A stretch of DNA of 34,927 nucleotides from Pseudomonadota bacterium (GTDB taxonomy: Bacteria > Myxococcota_A > UBA9042 > GCA-2863065). The DNA lies in contig CANMLD010000019.1 of NCBI GenBank assembly GCA_947498315.1, positions 1-34,927 of the forward strand, in the 5' to 3' direction. The position numbers and the translations under genes were made by a program. Below, in pieces: positions 8,299 to 16,771 of this stretch; positions within the stretch are counted from its first letter, which is position 1, and each line of letters begins with the position of its first letter. The notes beneath the pieces are model-generated. The model was not told the origin of the DNA. It saw nothing but the letters and a program-made list of their open reading frames with translations, and did not search any database.

Positions 8299-8741
8299 CG
8301 CGCCTGTCTCAAGACCTCGTAGAGCACGATGGAGACCGCGTTAGCGAGGTTCAAGCTGCGGATGTTCTCGCCATGAGGGACCTTCAAGAGGTCGTGCTTG
8401 TGTTGTTCGACGAGAGCCGTAGGGAGCCCGTCTGATTCACGGCCGAACACGAGCAAGTCCGCTGGGCCGTAGGTCACATCCCAGTAGGTCTTCTCTGCCC
8501 TAGCGCTGAAACAGAGCACGCGGCTCGTTGGGAACGAAGCGAGCACGTCCTGCCACGAGTCGTGTACGGTCAACTTGATGAACGGCCAGTAGTCGAGGCC
8601 GGCGCGCTTCAAGTACTTGTCGTCGAGAGAGAAACCGAGGGGCTTCACGAGGTGAAGCTCGACGTCATGGCCAGCGCAGAGACGACCGACGTTCCCCGTG
8701 TTCTGCGGGATCTCGGGGTGAACGAGTACGACGCGGACCAT
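8295..8741 (-). CDS. trmL: tRNA (cytidine/uridine-34-2'-O)-methyltransferase TrmL
   Basis: 148 residues from ATG 8741, a SPOUT-class methyltransferase of the TrmL family (E. coli 157 residues), which methylates the wobble ribose of certain leucine tRNAs with SAM. Motifs: VHPEIPQNTGNVGRLCA near the start, LVFGRESDGLP, and the knot region NIRSLNLANAVSIVLYEVLRQ. The longer ORF start at 8846 is rejected, since homology begins at MVRVVLVHPEIPQ. The start codon shares a base with the stop of the upstream cytochrome gene (TGATG), and the stop overlaps the next start (ATGA). A tRNA modification gene locked between exported proteins is unusual; the pairing may be accidental. Confidence 0.95.
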   Translation of the reverse strand: MVRVVLVHPEIPQNTGNVGRLCAGHDVELHLVKPLGFSLDDKYLKRAGLDYWPFIKLTVHDSWQDVLASFPTSRVLCFSARAEKTYWDVTYGPADLLVFGRESDGLPTALVEQHKHDLLKVPHGENIRSLNLANAVSIVLYEVLRQAR

Positions 8742-10186
8742 CAGGGCCCCTTCGCTCCCTCGAGCGGCAGTCCGTGACCGGGGGCCAAAAGACGTTCGCG
8801 ATAAGCGTCGAACTCGAAGCGAGTCGAGTGCTTCGGGTTGTGGCACGTCTTGCAGGAGCTCTCGGTCGGCGAGCGCTGAATGAGCGTGACGTCACCAGCC
8901 TCCGCATGGGCGCTGCCGGGCCCGTGACAGCTCTCACACTGCACGTCCTTGCGGCCCTCGAGGGCCTTCAGGGAGGAGCCGCCCGGACGCATGAAGCCGG
9001 TGACGTGGCAGGAGACACAGTACACGTCGAAGGTCTTTTTGTCCTTCTCGAGGGTCTCCCACGCCAGCGCGTGCTGGTCCTTCTCGTACCACGCCCTCGT
9101 CTCCTCGTGACACTCGAAACACTTGTCTACGCCGACGTAGGTTGGTTGCCCAGCCACGGCTGGGATGGGATCGCCGGCTGCGCTCATGTTCACGGCCTCG
9201 AGGTCCGCGTCGAAGCGGTCCATGATCGCGGCGACGGCCGCGTCGCGTGGGAGATCCCAGTTCACGGGCGTGAGCGTGTAGCGGAGCTGACCGCCTGTTG
9301 CAGGTGGCGCCTCTGGGTCGTAGACCGAAAGCCCCCCACCCGACAGGTCGATGTCGATACGGCCGACCTGCCCACCCTGGACGAAGGATTGAAGGACGAA
9401 GGTCGGGCGCGCTTCGGGTCCTATCGTCTCCACCTCGTCCGTGACCACCGCTTCAAGGCCCTGGCCAGCAGCGACCATGACGTCGACGCCGAGCCCACCC
9501 CGAGCCAGGCGTTTGGCCGAACGTAGGCCAAGGGAGCTGAGCGCGATGACGACTTGGGCGCCGCGCCCACGTAGCGCCGCAGACTCGGCCTGTGCCGCCA
9601 CGAGAGGGTCGGTCGCGCCCGCCGCACCGCCTGGAACGAGTCCGATGATGCCGACTTTGAGCGGACCGGCGTCGAGGAGCAGCGACCGCTTCACGTGGGC
9701 TCCCCACGGTGCATTCGGCGGTGCATTGGTGACGATGACTGGCACCGACAGCTTGGGGATCGCTTCAGCGAGCCACTCTGGCTGCTGAAGGTCGTTCGGG
9801 CCCAGACCAACTGCGTCTACACGCATTGAGGTGAGCGAGTCAGCGAACGCCACGAGTCGACGGTCTATCTGAGCGCGGAGAATGTCGGGGATCCCTTCAT
9901 CGTCGAGGAGCAGGTCGCCTGCGTGGAGCACGAGCCCGGTCGGGGCAGCCTCGCGAGCCATGCGTAGCACTTCGGCGACCCGGTCGAGGCCACCCCGGCG
10001 CAAGTCAGGCGAACAACCGCAGGGTTTCAGGGTGCCCCGCAAGTCTGCGAATACGAAGAGGGTGCCCTTCGGGTCGGTCTTGGGTGCGGGGTCGAGGGGG
10101 CCAGTACGGCCACAGGAGCTCGCAGCGACGCCGATCAAGAAAAGCAGAGCCAGTGCTCCCCGCCGGATTGGAGGTCGGGCGCCCAT
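8741..10186 (-). CDS. Metallophosphatase (UshA-like) domain fused to a tetraheme cytochrome c
   Basis: 481 residues, probably a lipoprotein (AASSC at 22-25). Residues ~40-300 resemble the 5'-nucleotidase/UshA-like metallophosphatase fold: FVFADLRGTLKPCGC, a GD motif in LVLHAGDLLLDD, and VGLGPNDL. The usual DxH of the metal site reads DLR, and a CGC motif lies directly after it. This resembles UshA-like families known to include selenoproteins (recalled, not checked). Residues ~350-455 carry four CxxCH heme sites: CFECH (356), CVSCH (390), CESCH (417) and CKTCH (445), in a cytochrome c554-like arrangement. Electron transfer at the outer envelope is the likely role; a phosphatase activity is doubtful. 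It is second in the operon, starting 7 nt after the preceding stop, with AGAGGT as ribosome site. Confidence 0.85.
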   Translation of the reverse strand: MGARPPIRRGALALLFLIGVAASSCGRTGPLDPAPKTDPKGTLFVFADLRGTLKPCGCSPDLRRGGLDRVAEVLRMAREAAPTGLVLHAGDLLLDDEGIPDILRAQIDRRLVAFADSLTSMRVDAVGLGPNDLQQPEWLAEAIPKLSVPVIVTNAPPNAPWGAHVKRSLLLDAGPLKVGIIGLVPGGAAGATDPLVAAQAESAALRGRGAQVVIALSSLGLRSAKRLARGGLGVDVMVAAGQGLEAVVTDEVETIGPEARPTFVLQSFVQGGQVGRIDIDLSGGGLSVYDPEAPPATGGQLRYTLTPVNWDLPRDAAVAAIMDRFDADLEAVNMSAAGDPIPAVAGQPTYVGVDKCFECHEETRAWYEKDQHALAWETLEKDKKTFDVYCVSCHVTGFMRPGGSSLKALEGRKDVQCESCHGPGSAHAEAGDVTLIQRSPTESSCKTCHNPKHSTRFEFDAYRERLLAPGHGLPLEGAKGP

Positions 10187-10193
10187 GGACTGA

Positions 10194-11327
10194 CTACCTC
10201 TGAATGCTGAAGCTATTGCAGTTACCGATGGTCTCGATGGCCGCCGATGTCTTGGCTTTGGCGCGGGTCGGGTAGACGTTGGTCACCGCGAAGGTCTGTC
10301 CACACAGACTACCGCGCTTGCCCGCCTTTACGCCGTGTCGCTCGCCGCGGTTCAGATACAGCACGGTGCCATCGGGCGCACGAACCGTGGAGGTCACCGT
10401 ACCGGTAATGGGTCCGGTCGGATCGGCATCACCCGAAACCGCCACACACTTCGCGCTTGCCGCATCACATCGCTCGTTGGCCGCACACGGCGGGCACTTC
10501 GGAGCGCCGCCGAGTGGGACACACTTGCCAGACTGGCAGAGCTCGCCTGGCTTGCAGCCGCCTGCGCACGTCTTGGGGGCCACCGCTACGCATTGGCCGT
10601 TTCGCCGATTGCAGGAGTAGCCGGACTTGCAGGCAGGGCGGCACTCCTTGAGCACTTTCACGCACTCGCCGGAGGCGGCTTCGCATTGATGGCCGCGCTT
10701 CTTCGGGCAGCCATCATCGCACTGGTACTTGCACTCGCCGTCGTCGCAGAGGAAGCCCGCTTCTTCGTCGCACTCGGGATCGCACTCCTTGATCGCCTTG
10801 TTGCACTCGCCGTCGACACACTCCTCATCGTCGTCGCAGCGGGCGCAGGGGTCGACCGCCTTGAACGCCACTTGTGCGCTGTAGGCATAGTCGCCTTCGG
10901 TGACCTTGAACTCGAGGTAGTAGGGCTTCTGAGCCTTCACCTCGACCTCGAAGTTGTATTTGAAGATCGATGGATCGACGCTCTTCTGGTCGAGGACCTG
11001 CCCTTCGCCGTTGTAGAGGACGATGGTGCCTTTGAGATCATGCTTCTCGAAGGCGGTACCTAGGCGATACTCGATCGAGGCCTGCGAGTCCTTGAAGTAC
11101 TTGATCTCTTTGCAGTCCGAGATGTCCCCGGTCTTTGCGGAGAGCTCGTCCTTCACGGCCACGCCGAAGGGGAGCGGCTTGGCTTTGCTGCACAGGTCGT
11201 CATCGTCGGTGTACTTGAAGGGCGTGCAGGCGGAGCTCAGTGCCGCCGCCAGGACTGCCAACCCTAAAAGTCGCTTCTCGAACCGTTGCATGCCGAGCTG
11301 AGTCCCGAACCGTACCATCTCGACCAT
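10194..11327 (-). CDS. Cys-rich lipoprotein, first gene of the cytochrome operon
   Basis: 377 residues with lipobox SSAC near 34. Residues ~35-165 form a beta-rich domain resembling modules that bind at the cell surface (EYRLGTAFEKHDLKGTIVLYNG, YYLEFKVTEGDYAYSAQVAF). Then come ~7 short Cys-rich repeats (CDDDEECVDGEC, CKSGYSCNRRNGQC, CKPGELCQSGKC and others) and a C-terminal beta domain of ~70 residues (GTVLYLNRGERHGVKAGKRG). The start at 11327 is kept because GAGGGG precedes it; a start at MQRFEKRLLG (11291) would give a more normal signal length. It is separated by 7 nt from the cytochrome gene, so the products may act at the same surface site. The family is not known to me. Confidence 0.8.
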   Translation of the reverse strand: MVEMVRFGTQLGMQRFEKRLLGLAVLAAALSSACTPFKYTDDDDLCSKAKPLPFGVAVKDELSAKTGDISDCKEIKYFKDSQASIEYRLGTAFEKHDLKGTIVLYNGEGQVLDQKSVDPSIFKYNFEVEVKAQKPYYLEFKVTEGDYAYSAQVAFKAVDPCARCDDDEECVDGECNKAIKECDPECDEEAGFLCDDGECKYQCDDGCPKKRGHQCEAASGECVKVLKECRPACKSGYSCNRRNGQCVAVAPKTCAGGCKPGELCQSGKCVPLGGAPKCPPCAANERCDAASAKCVAVSGDADPTGPITGTVTSTVRAPDGTVLYLNRGERHGVKAGKRGSLCGQTFAVTNVYPTRAKAKTSAAIETIGNCNSFSIQR

Positions 11328-11646
11328 GCGCCCCTCACTCTATTGACTGTCTCGATGGGCATCGGTTGAGCCGCCATCGTCCCGCGCTCGACGAGGCCGC
11401 ATGCTCCGTCGTCACCATCGTGAGCCGAACCGCGGCTCGGAGAAGTAAAGTAACATCCACGCGGGGATGTTCCAACAAGCGTGTCCTATGGCGTTCGAGG
11501 TCGAGTGGGGCTCGTTCGTCTCGCCTCCAACTTGCCATGGAGGGCAGCGCGAGTCAGAACGAGGCGGCGCGCGTCCAGGACGCGGGCGCACGTGCTCAGG
11601 GGGGCCACCGTTGTACGAAGGACGTGAGAAGACACGGTCGCGCTCG
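11328..11646. other. 319-bp divergent region between two lipoprotein transcription units
   Basis: The region separates the minus-strand cytochrome operon from the plus-strand HEAT-type lipoprotein. The main signal is the minus-strand promoter candidate with its embedded inverted repeat at 11447-11475. The rest contains only shadow ORFs; the upstream part of the track ORF starting at 11467 is rejected as coding because the lipoprotein signal begins at 11647. Confidence 0.5.
11447..11475 (-). promoter_or_regulatory. Candidate promoter of the cytochrome operon with an inverted repeat in its spacer
   Basis: Read on the minus strand: TTGGAA, 17 bp, TACTTT. The spacer contains AACATCC-N6-GGATGTT, a perfect 7-bp inverted repeat that reaches from the -35 to the -10 element. 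Such placement is typical of a repressor site. The GGAAC within the -35 could instead mark an ECF sigma promoter. The predicted leader to the ATG at 11327 is about 115 nt. Confidence 0.4.
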
Positions 11647-12636
11647 ATGCACTATACCGTGACGGTGCTGCTCGCTGGTTTGGCCCTTCAAGGTAGCGGT
11701 TGCCGAAAGTCGAGCGACCGAGCGTCGACTGACGACGACTCATCAAGGACGGAGGAGATGATCCCGAAGCCGCGCGCGCGTGTGCCGGACGGTCTTACTT
11801 CGCTCGCTCGAACGGAGAAGCCGAAGGTCGCGCTAGGCGGTAATGGCCTGACGGACTTGAAGCGGCTCGCGATCGTGGCCATCGACGTGACGTCGCCCGC
11901 GGAGCGGCCAGTGGACCTAGCCGCATCACTCGAGGCGATCATGGACGCAGGGAGCATGCAGGCCGGGTTCGAGCGCGCTCGGGACGGCAACCCAACTGAG
12001 ATCGAGATCCACTACGGGCTGGCCACGCACGCCGGAAAGCTGGAACCGAAAGCCGAGCGAGGTCTGCTCGTGTACGGAGCGAGGGCACGAGTGCGAGTGG
12101 CCGATAGCGATGGACTCTTTGAGATCGTGGAGGGCGGTAGCCTGGGCGAAGCGCCGTTCGTCCGCGCGGCGCTCCCCGACCTCCGAGCGGCCTTCGCTTC
12201 GGTTCTGGAAGGCTGCATTGCGTCGGCACTACGTGACGTGGCGATGCAGCTCCGGTACCGCAGCGCATCAGAGTCGGACGCTAGCTCGGGACTGATTTCG
12301 AACTTCGCAGAGGAACGCTGTGCTGCGGCTCGACGGCTCGCAGAGCTCGGCGCCCGCTCGCACGTCCCCACTCTCCTCCGGCTGGCCGATGCGGCGTCGG
12401 GCGTCGAGCTTGGTATCCTCGCGACGGCGCTGGGCCGCCTCGGCGACGCCACTGTCGTCGCACCGCTCCTGAAGCGCGTCGGTACCGCCGCCCCGTCGGT
12501 CGCGATGGCCATTGTCGATGCCCTGACGTCGCTCAATGTTCCAGAGTCTAAAAGAGCACTCGAGAAGATCTCGATGAACCATCCAGACCCGGTCGTTCGT
12601 TCAGCGGCACGTCAAGCGCTGGAGACGGCCGAGTAG
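11647..12636 (+). CDS. Lipoprotein with C-terminal HEAT-like repeats
   Basis: From ATG 11647 the product is 329 residues, with a signal peptide (MHYTVTVLLAGLALQGSGC). The middle (~60-205) is a mixed alpha/beta region beginning LKRLAIVAIDVTSPAERPVDL. Residues ~215-329 show helical HEAT/PBS-like repeats: EERCAAARRLAELGARSHVPTLL, GILATALGRLGDATVVAPLL and PDPVVRSAARQALETAE. HEAT repeats are protein-binding scaffolds; the partner is unknown. The longer track start at 11467 is rejected because it puts 60 residues before the signal peptide. No good Shine-Dalgarno is seen at 11647. Confidence 0.8.
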   Translation: MHYTVTVLLAGLALQGSGCRKSSDRASTDDDSSRTEEMIPKPRARVPDGLTSLARTEKPKVALGGNGLTDLKRLAIVAIDVTSPAERPVDLAASLEAIMDAGSMQAGFERARDGNPTEIEIHYGLATHAGKLEPKAERGLLVYGARARVRVADSDGLFEIVEGGSLGEAPFVRAALPDLRAAFASVLEGCIASALRDVAMQLRYRSASESDASSGLISNFAEERCAAARRLAELGARSHVPTLLRLADAASGVELGILATALGRLGDATVVAPLLKRVGTAAPSVAMAIVDALTSLNVPESKRALEKISMNHPDPVVRSAARQALETAE

Positions 12637-12775
12637 CGGAAGTTTCGGTTGGAAACATCTGCCTTTACATGGGTTTCCCCGTCCGCTAGAAGGCGCACGT
12701 TGAACGGGCACTGCACCCTCCCGAGGTCAGCGGTGTCCGAGCCCGACTTGACCGACGACCGGACCAGGACACGTC

Positions 12776-14200
12776 ATGCGAACCTCGCTCATCTCGCTCT
12801 TCGCCATCCTGACCGTAGTCGCGGCCCACGCGACGCCGCCTTCCGCCGACGACCATGCGCGGGCAGGCGCTGATGCACTGGCAAAGAAGAAGGCGAACGT
12901 CGCCGTCGTCGAATTCGTGCTCGCTTTTGCGGCCGATTCTCGGCCAGAGCGCCTCCTCGGCGTCGCGCAGGCCTTCGAAGCCAGCAAGCAGAAGGCCGCC
13001 GCAATCGAGCTCTATGAGCGCGTGCTGATGACGGGCCAAGGCGTCGCCGCCACCACGGCACAGGAACGGCTGGTGGCACTCGGCGCGATGAAGCCGGTCG
13101 CCCCGACGACCCTGAGCCTCACGGTCATGCCGCCTGGAGCTGAGGTCTTTCTGAATGGCGCCGTCGTCGGTCGCGCGCCGATGGGGGTCCAGACGATCAC
13201 GCCGGGCGCCCATCGAATCGAGCTCAAGCTGCCGGGCTACCAAGCCTTCTCACAGGCGATCCAGGCCGCCGCTGGTCAACAGATCGCGATGGTGGTCACG
13301 CTGGTGCCCGGCGTCAGCGCTCTAGTGACGACACCGCCGGTCATGGCGCACATGGGGGCGCCGCCCGCGCTCACGCCATATCCGCTCACGCCTGCGGCGC
13401 CGTCGACGTCGAGCGGCCTCGCGGGGGCTTGGTTCGGTGCGCCTTACTCGGAGAACACGGCGCGGCAAAAGCGCTCGCTGACCATGAAGCTCGCGGGCGT
13501 CGGCACCCAGGTCACGGGAGAGCTGTTCCTGACCGACACGACGCTGCTGCCGGCCCACAAGCGCGCCCAGTGCGCTGGAGCCACTGAACTAACGTCGACG
13601 ACACGCTTTCGGGCCCGCTACGGCGGGTCTGCTGAGACGGGCACGCTCTACGCCGAAGCGCCGGCTATCTCGGCATGCAGCTGTGACGGCCACTGTTCCG
13701 CGGAAGACAGCTTCTCACTGCCCATACGCCTGTCGACCCGCGGCACCGTGATGGCCGGGGAAGACTACTTCTTCCAACGCTACGACGGCGGTGTCGTCCC
13801 CACAGGCGTCGCCCGCGCGCTCGACGGGAGCGCGATGGCTGGGTCTTGGACCGTCTTCGTGGCAGGCGTCGTGGGCCGCGGGAGCGCCACGCTCAAGGGT
13901 GCCGCCGGTGAACTGAGCGGCACCATGACGCTCGCGAGGTCGGTCGCGATCCAGGGTTGGCGCAAGAACGAGTGCGGCGGCAAGGACACGGCCGACGCCA
14001 CATTCCGTTACAAGGTGAGCGGCGACGGCGAGACCGCTATCGACCTCGAGTTCAAGGGCGACAAATGGGAGACGTGCTCGTGCGGCGAGGGTGCGTGTGC
14101 GTCGGCAGCAGCGTCGGCAGGCATCGACGACGAGACCGCGTACTGGACTCTCGACGGGAGCCATATCGTTAGCTCGAAAGTCCTGATGGTTCGCGACTGA
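12776..14200 (+). CDS. Secreted protein with TPR-like and PEGA domains
   Basis: 474 residues with a cleavable signal peptide (..AILTVVAAHATPPSA). Residues ~25-105 are helical and TPR-like (HARAGADALAKKKANVAVVEFVLAF, AAAIELYERVL). Residues ~110-185 form a PEGA domain (LSLTVMPPGAEVFLNGAVVGRAP, GAHRIELKLPGYQ), a surface or periplasmic module common in myxobacteria. After a Pro/Thr-rich linker, the C-terminal ~250 residues look like one or two beta-barrel-type units with GSWTVFVAG.. segments and four CxC or CxxC pairs (CSCDGHCS, CSCGEGAC) that may form disulfides. The ATG follows AGGA. I do not recognise the C-terminal family. Confidence 0.8.
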   Translation: MRTSLISLFAILTVVAAHATPPSADDHARAGADALAKKKANVAVVEFVLAFAADSRPERLLGVAQAFEASKQKAAAIELYERVLMTGQGVAATTAQERLVALGAMKPVAPTTLSLTVMPPGAEVFLNGAVVGRAPMGVQTITPGAHRIELKLPGYQAFSQAIQAAAGQQIAMVVTLVPGVSALVTTPPVMAHMGAPPALTPYPLTPAAPSTSSGLAGAWFGAPYSENTARQKRSLTMKLAGVGTQVTGELFLTDTTLLPAHKRAQCAGATELTSTTRFRARYGGSAETGTLYAEAPAISACSCDGHCSAEDSFSLPIRLSTRGTVMAGEDYFFQRYDGGVVPTGVARALDGSAMAGSWTVFVAGVVGRGSATLKGAAGELSGTMTLARSVAIQGWRKNECGGKDTADATFRYKVSGDGETAIDLEFKGDKWETCSCGEGACASAAASAGIDDETAYWTLDGSHIVSSKVLMVRD

Positions 14201-14208
14201 GAACTGCC

Positions 14209-14247
14209 GTGACTGGAAACGTCTGTGACTGGAAACGTCTGTGACTG
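14209..14247. repeat. 16-bp tandem repeat, 2.4 copies
   Basis: GTGACTGGAAACGTCT occurs at 14209-14224 and 14225-14240, followed by a partial third unit (GTGACTG). It lies directly after the stop of the PEGA-domain gene, in the 135-bp space before the next gene. A related GGAAACATCTG occurs upstream of that gene at 12651. Confidence 0.75.
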
Positions 14248-14335
14248 CGAACCGGCGCGGCAGAGTCGCATTGGAACCAGCGGCCGGCCATTTGGGCGGA
14301 TGACACGGACGGCGCCTTCGCGGTAGCGTCTTACG

Positions 14336-15805
14336 ATGGTCTTTCGCTGCCGCCGCCGACGTATCACGCTTGCCCTCTTCGCAGCAGCAGCCACCCTCGC
14401 CGGTTGCGGCGACGAGCTCGAGGCGGGTAGCACGCTCATCTCGGACGTCGGACGCACGAACACGGCCGACCTCGGTGACGACGACGACACCGGCGGCACG
14501 CCGGGTCCTGGGTCCGATACAGAAGCACCTGACGACACGTTCACGGGCGACGACCTCGATGGCCTGCCTGAAGGCGATACTGCCGACGAAAGCGATGTCG
14601 CTCAGTCCGAAGAGACGTCGCCCGAAGGAGACGCTGGGGGGCTCGAGCCTGGACCGGACTCGACTGCGGTGGACGCACTGCCTCCGGAGCCCATCTGCCC
14701 GGTCGGCCTCGTGGGCTGCATCGAGGGCGACCGTCTCGTGTGTAACGACGACGGATCGGCGTTCGAACGTATCGAGTGTGAGAGCGGCCATTGCCTCGAT
14801 GGGACGTGCGTTGACTGCACTGCCGATGCCGACTGTGAGGCCGGCTTCGAGTGTCAGGCCGGTGCGTGCCTTGCGCCGCCGCTCGTGATCACGACGAGCG
14901 TCCTCCCCACGGGGCAGGTCGGGGCTTCGTACTCGGTCACCATCGCTGCCACGGGCGGCGTGCCTCCCTACGTCTTCGCCGCGAGCGCACCGCCGTCAGG
15001 GCTCAGTTTCACCACTGAGGGCGTCCTCTCGGGGATCCCGGACGACGCGTCGGAGGTCGAGTGGGAAGTGCAGGTGAAGGATGGGGACGACGCGACGGAC
15101 TCATGGGTCTTCATCATCGAAGTCATCGACGCCACGCTGGTCATCACGACGGCGTCGCCCCTCCCGAAGGCTATCGAGGGCGAACCCTATTCGGCTCAGC
15201 TCGTCGCGAGCGGCGGGGTCACGCCATACTATTGGGGCGTCAAGGCTGGCTCGCTGCCCCCGGGGCTCTCGTTCGGTGCGGGAGGGCTGCTGTCCGGGAT
15301 CCCATCGGAAGGTGGGTCCTTCTCATTTACCGTCAAAGCGCTCGATGACGGTGCGCCGACCGCCACGGCCGAGAAGCTCTTCGAGCTGCCAGTCAGCCTA
15401 GCGCCGCTCGAGATCATCGGTGAGCAAGAGGTCAACCTCTTCGTCACCAAGCTAATCACGATGCCGATCATCATCGTAACGCCGGCGTTTCCGGTCCCTT
15501 ATAGCAACAAGCTCACGGCCAAGGGCGGCAAGAAACCCTACACGTGGACGGAGGAGCCGCTCCCGGGCCTCGTCGCAGGCCTGATCCCAGGTGGCGGCGG
15601 TCTGCCGGACGGGCTCACGCTTGCGGCCGATGGGACTGTGAGTGGCGGGGTCACCGATCCTTCCCAGGTGGCCAATGTGACCATCCCCTTCACCCAAATC
15701 ACGCTCAGTGGGTTCTTCTTTCAGGCCCGCGTCAGCGACAGTCAGGCGCCGGCGGAGTCCAAAACAGCGCTATTCATCCTCCCAACCGTGCCCATCGGCA
15801 ATTGA
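14336..15805 (+). CDS. Lipoprotein with Cys-rich motif and putative-Ig (He_PIG) repeats
   Basis: 489 residues with lipobox LAGC at ~24, then a long Asp/Gly/Glu-rich low-complexity spacer (to ~120) typical of surface-exposed lipoproteins. Residues ~120-180 carry Cys pairs (CPVGLVGCIEGDRLVC, CTADADCEAGFECQAGAC). Three putative Ig domains follow: LPTGQVGASYSVTIAATGGVPPY (~190), LPKAIEGEPYSAQLVASGGVTPYYW (~280) and FPVPYSNKLTAKGGKKPYTW (~395). Each continues with a PxGLSF..GxLSGIP motif or a variant of it. Such modules commonly mediate adhesion. The final 36 nt overlap the convergent ttcA gene. The start codon context is weak, but the signal peptide supports it. Confidence 0.85.
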   Translation: MVFRCRRRRITLALFAAAATLAGCGDELEAGSTLISDVGRTNTADLGDDDDTGGTPGPGSDTEAPDDTFTGDDLDGLPEGDTADESDVAQSEETSPEGDAGGLEPGPDSTAVDALPPEPICPVGLVGCIEGDRLVCNDDGSAFERIECESGHCLDGTCVDCTADADCEAGFECQAGACLAPPLVITTSVLPTGQVGASYSVTIAATGGVPPYVFAASAPPSGLSFTTEGVLSGIPDDASEVEWEVQVKDGDDATDSWVFIIEVIDATLVITTASPLPKAIEGEPYSAQLVASGGVTPYYWGVKAGSLPPGLSFGAGGLLSGIPSEGGSFSFTVKALDDGAPTATAEKLFELPVSLAPLEIIGEQEVNLFVTKLITMPIIIVTPAFPVPYSNKLTAKGGKKPYTWTEEPLPGLVAGLIPGGGGLPDGLTLAADGTVSGGVTDPSQVANVTIPFTQITLSGFFFQARVSDSQAPAESKTALFILPTVPIGN

Positions 15806-16606
15806 GCGAGGGCCAGGACCGGTCAGCTCGGAACCCAGGGCGTGGTGATCGAAGAGCTTCTCGTCGAGAAGGTGCGAAGGCCGGATGTTGGCCATGGCGT
15901 TCATGAGGCTGGCCGCGATTCCCGGGATCTCCTTCTCTAGCTCGTGCACGAGACGCCCCACACGGTCACGCTTGAGATCCCGCCCGCGGCCGCACAACGT
16001 GCAAGGCACGATCGGGAACGTCTTCGCGTTAGAGAACTCGATGATCGTGGCCTCCGAGACTTCAGCGAGGGGCCTTATCACCACCACGTCGCCCGCGTCG
16101 TTCAGGAGCTTCGGCGGCATGGTCGCCATCATCCCGGCGAAGAACAGGTTCAAGAGCAGCGTCTCGATGAGGTCCTCTCGGTGGTGCCCGAGCGCGACTT
16201 TGTTGCACCCGTGCCGCCTCGCCGCGTCGTAAAGGATGCCACGTCGCAGCCGTGAGCATAGCGAACAGGGCGTCTGGCCGACTGGCACCTTCTCCGTGAC
16301 GATGCTGTAGGTGTCTTCGCGCTCGATGGCCCATGGGACGTCGAGCGTCTCGAGGTGTTCCCGTATTCGGTGAACCGGAAAGGACGGGTGGCCCTGATCG
16401 AGGTGGAAAGCCAGGAGCTCGAAGCTGAATGGCGCGATGCGCTGTGCACGCATCAGCATGTGGAGCAAGGTGTAGCTGTCCTTCCCCCCAGAGACGCCGA
16501 CCAAGATACGGTCGCCCTCTCCGAAGAGGCCGAGCCGGACATTGAGCTCGGTCATGGCCTTCCCGATCTTTCGCTCGAGACGATCAGCCAACTCGGCGTC
16601 GGTCAT
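15770..16606 (-). CDS. ttcA: tRNA 2-thiocytidine(32) synthetase TtcA
   Basis: From ATG 16606 the product is 278 residues. It is a PP-loop ATPase with ILVGVSGGKDSYTLL, the paired cysteines of the iron-sulfur cluster site in PCSLCSRLRRGILYDAARRHG, ALGHHREDLIETLLLNLFF, and the third cysteine motif FPIVPCTLCG. These match TtcA, which thiolates C32 in several tRNAs using an Fe-S cluster and a persulfide donor. The longer track ORF (TTG at 16726; another ATG at 16687) is less likely, since those extra codons have poor third-position GC and E. coli TtcA aligns from about MTDAEL. The 3' end overlaps the convergent Ig-repeat gene by 36 nt. Confidence 0.95.
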   Translation of the reverse strand: MTDAELADRLERKIGKAMTELNVRLGLFGEGDRILVGVSGGKDSYTLLHMLMRAQRIAPFSFELLAFHLDQGHPSFPVHRIREHLETLDVPWAIEREDTYSIVTEKVPVGQTPCSLCSRLRRGILYDAARRHGCNKVALGHHREDLIETLLLNLFFAGMMATMPPKLLNDAGDVVVIRPLAEVSEATIIEFSNAKTFPIVPCTLCGRGRDLKRDRVGRLVHELEKEIPGIAASLMNAMANIRPSHLLDEKLFDHHALGSELTGPGPRSIADGHGWEDE

Positions 16607-16771
16607 GGGAGGAGGTGCCACGGCGACAGCCACTCGACTTGGGCTGCCGTCGGGGAGAACGGAATGGACTGGGATTCGTGAGCTCATCGGGGCCAGGAGC
16701 CTAGAGAGCGCTCCCACGGGCGTCAACGTGGATCGTCGAGCTAGCCTCAGAGCCGCAACGTCGGCTTGAAG

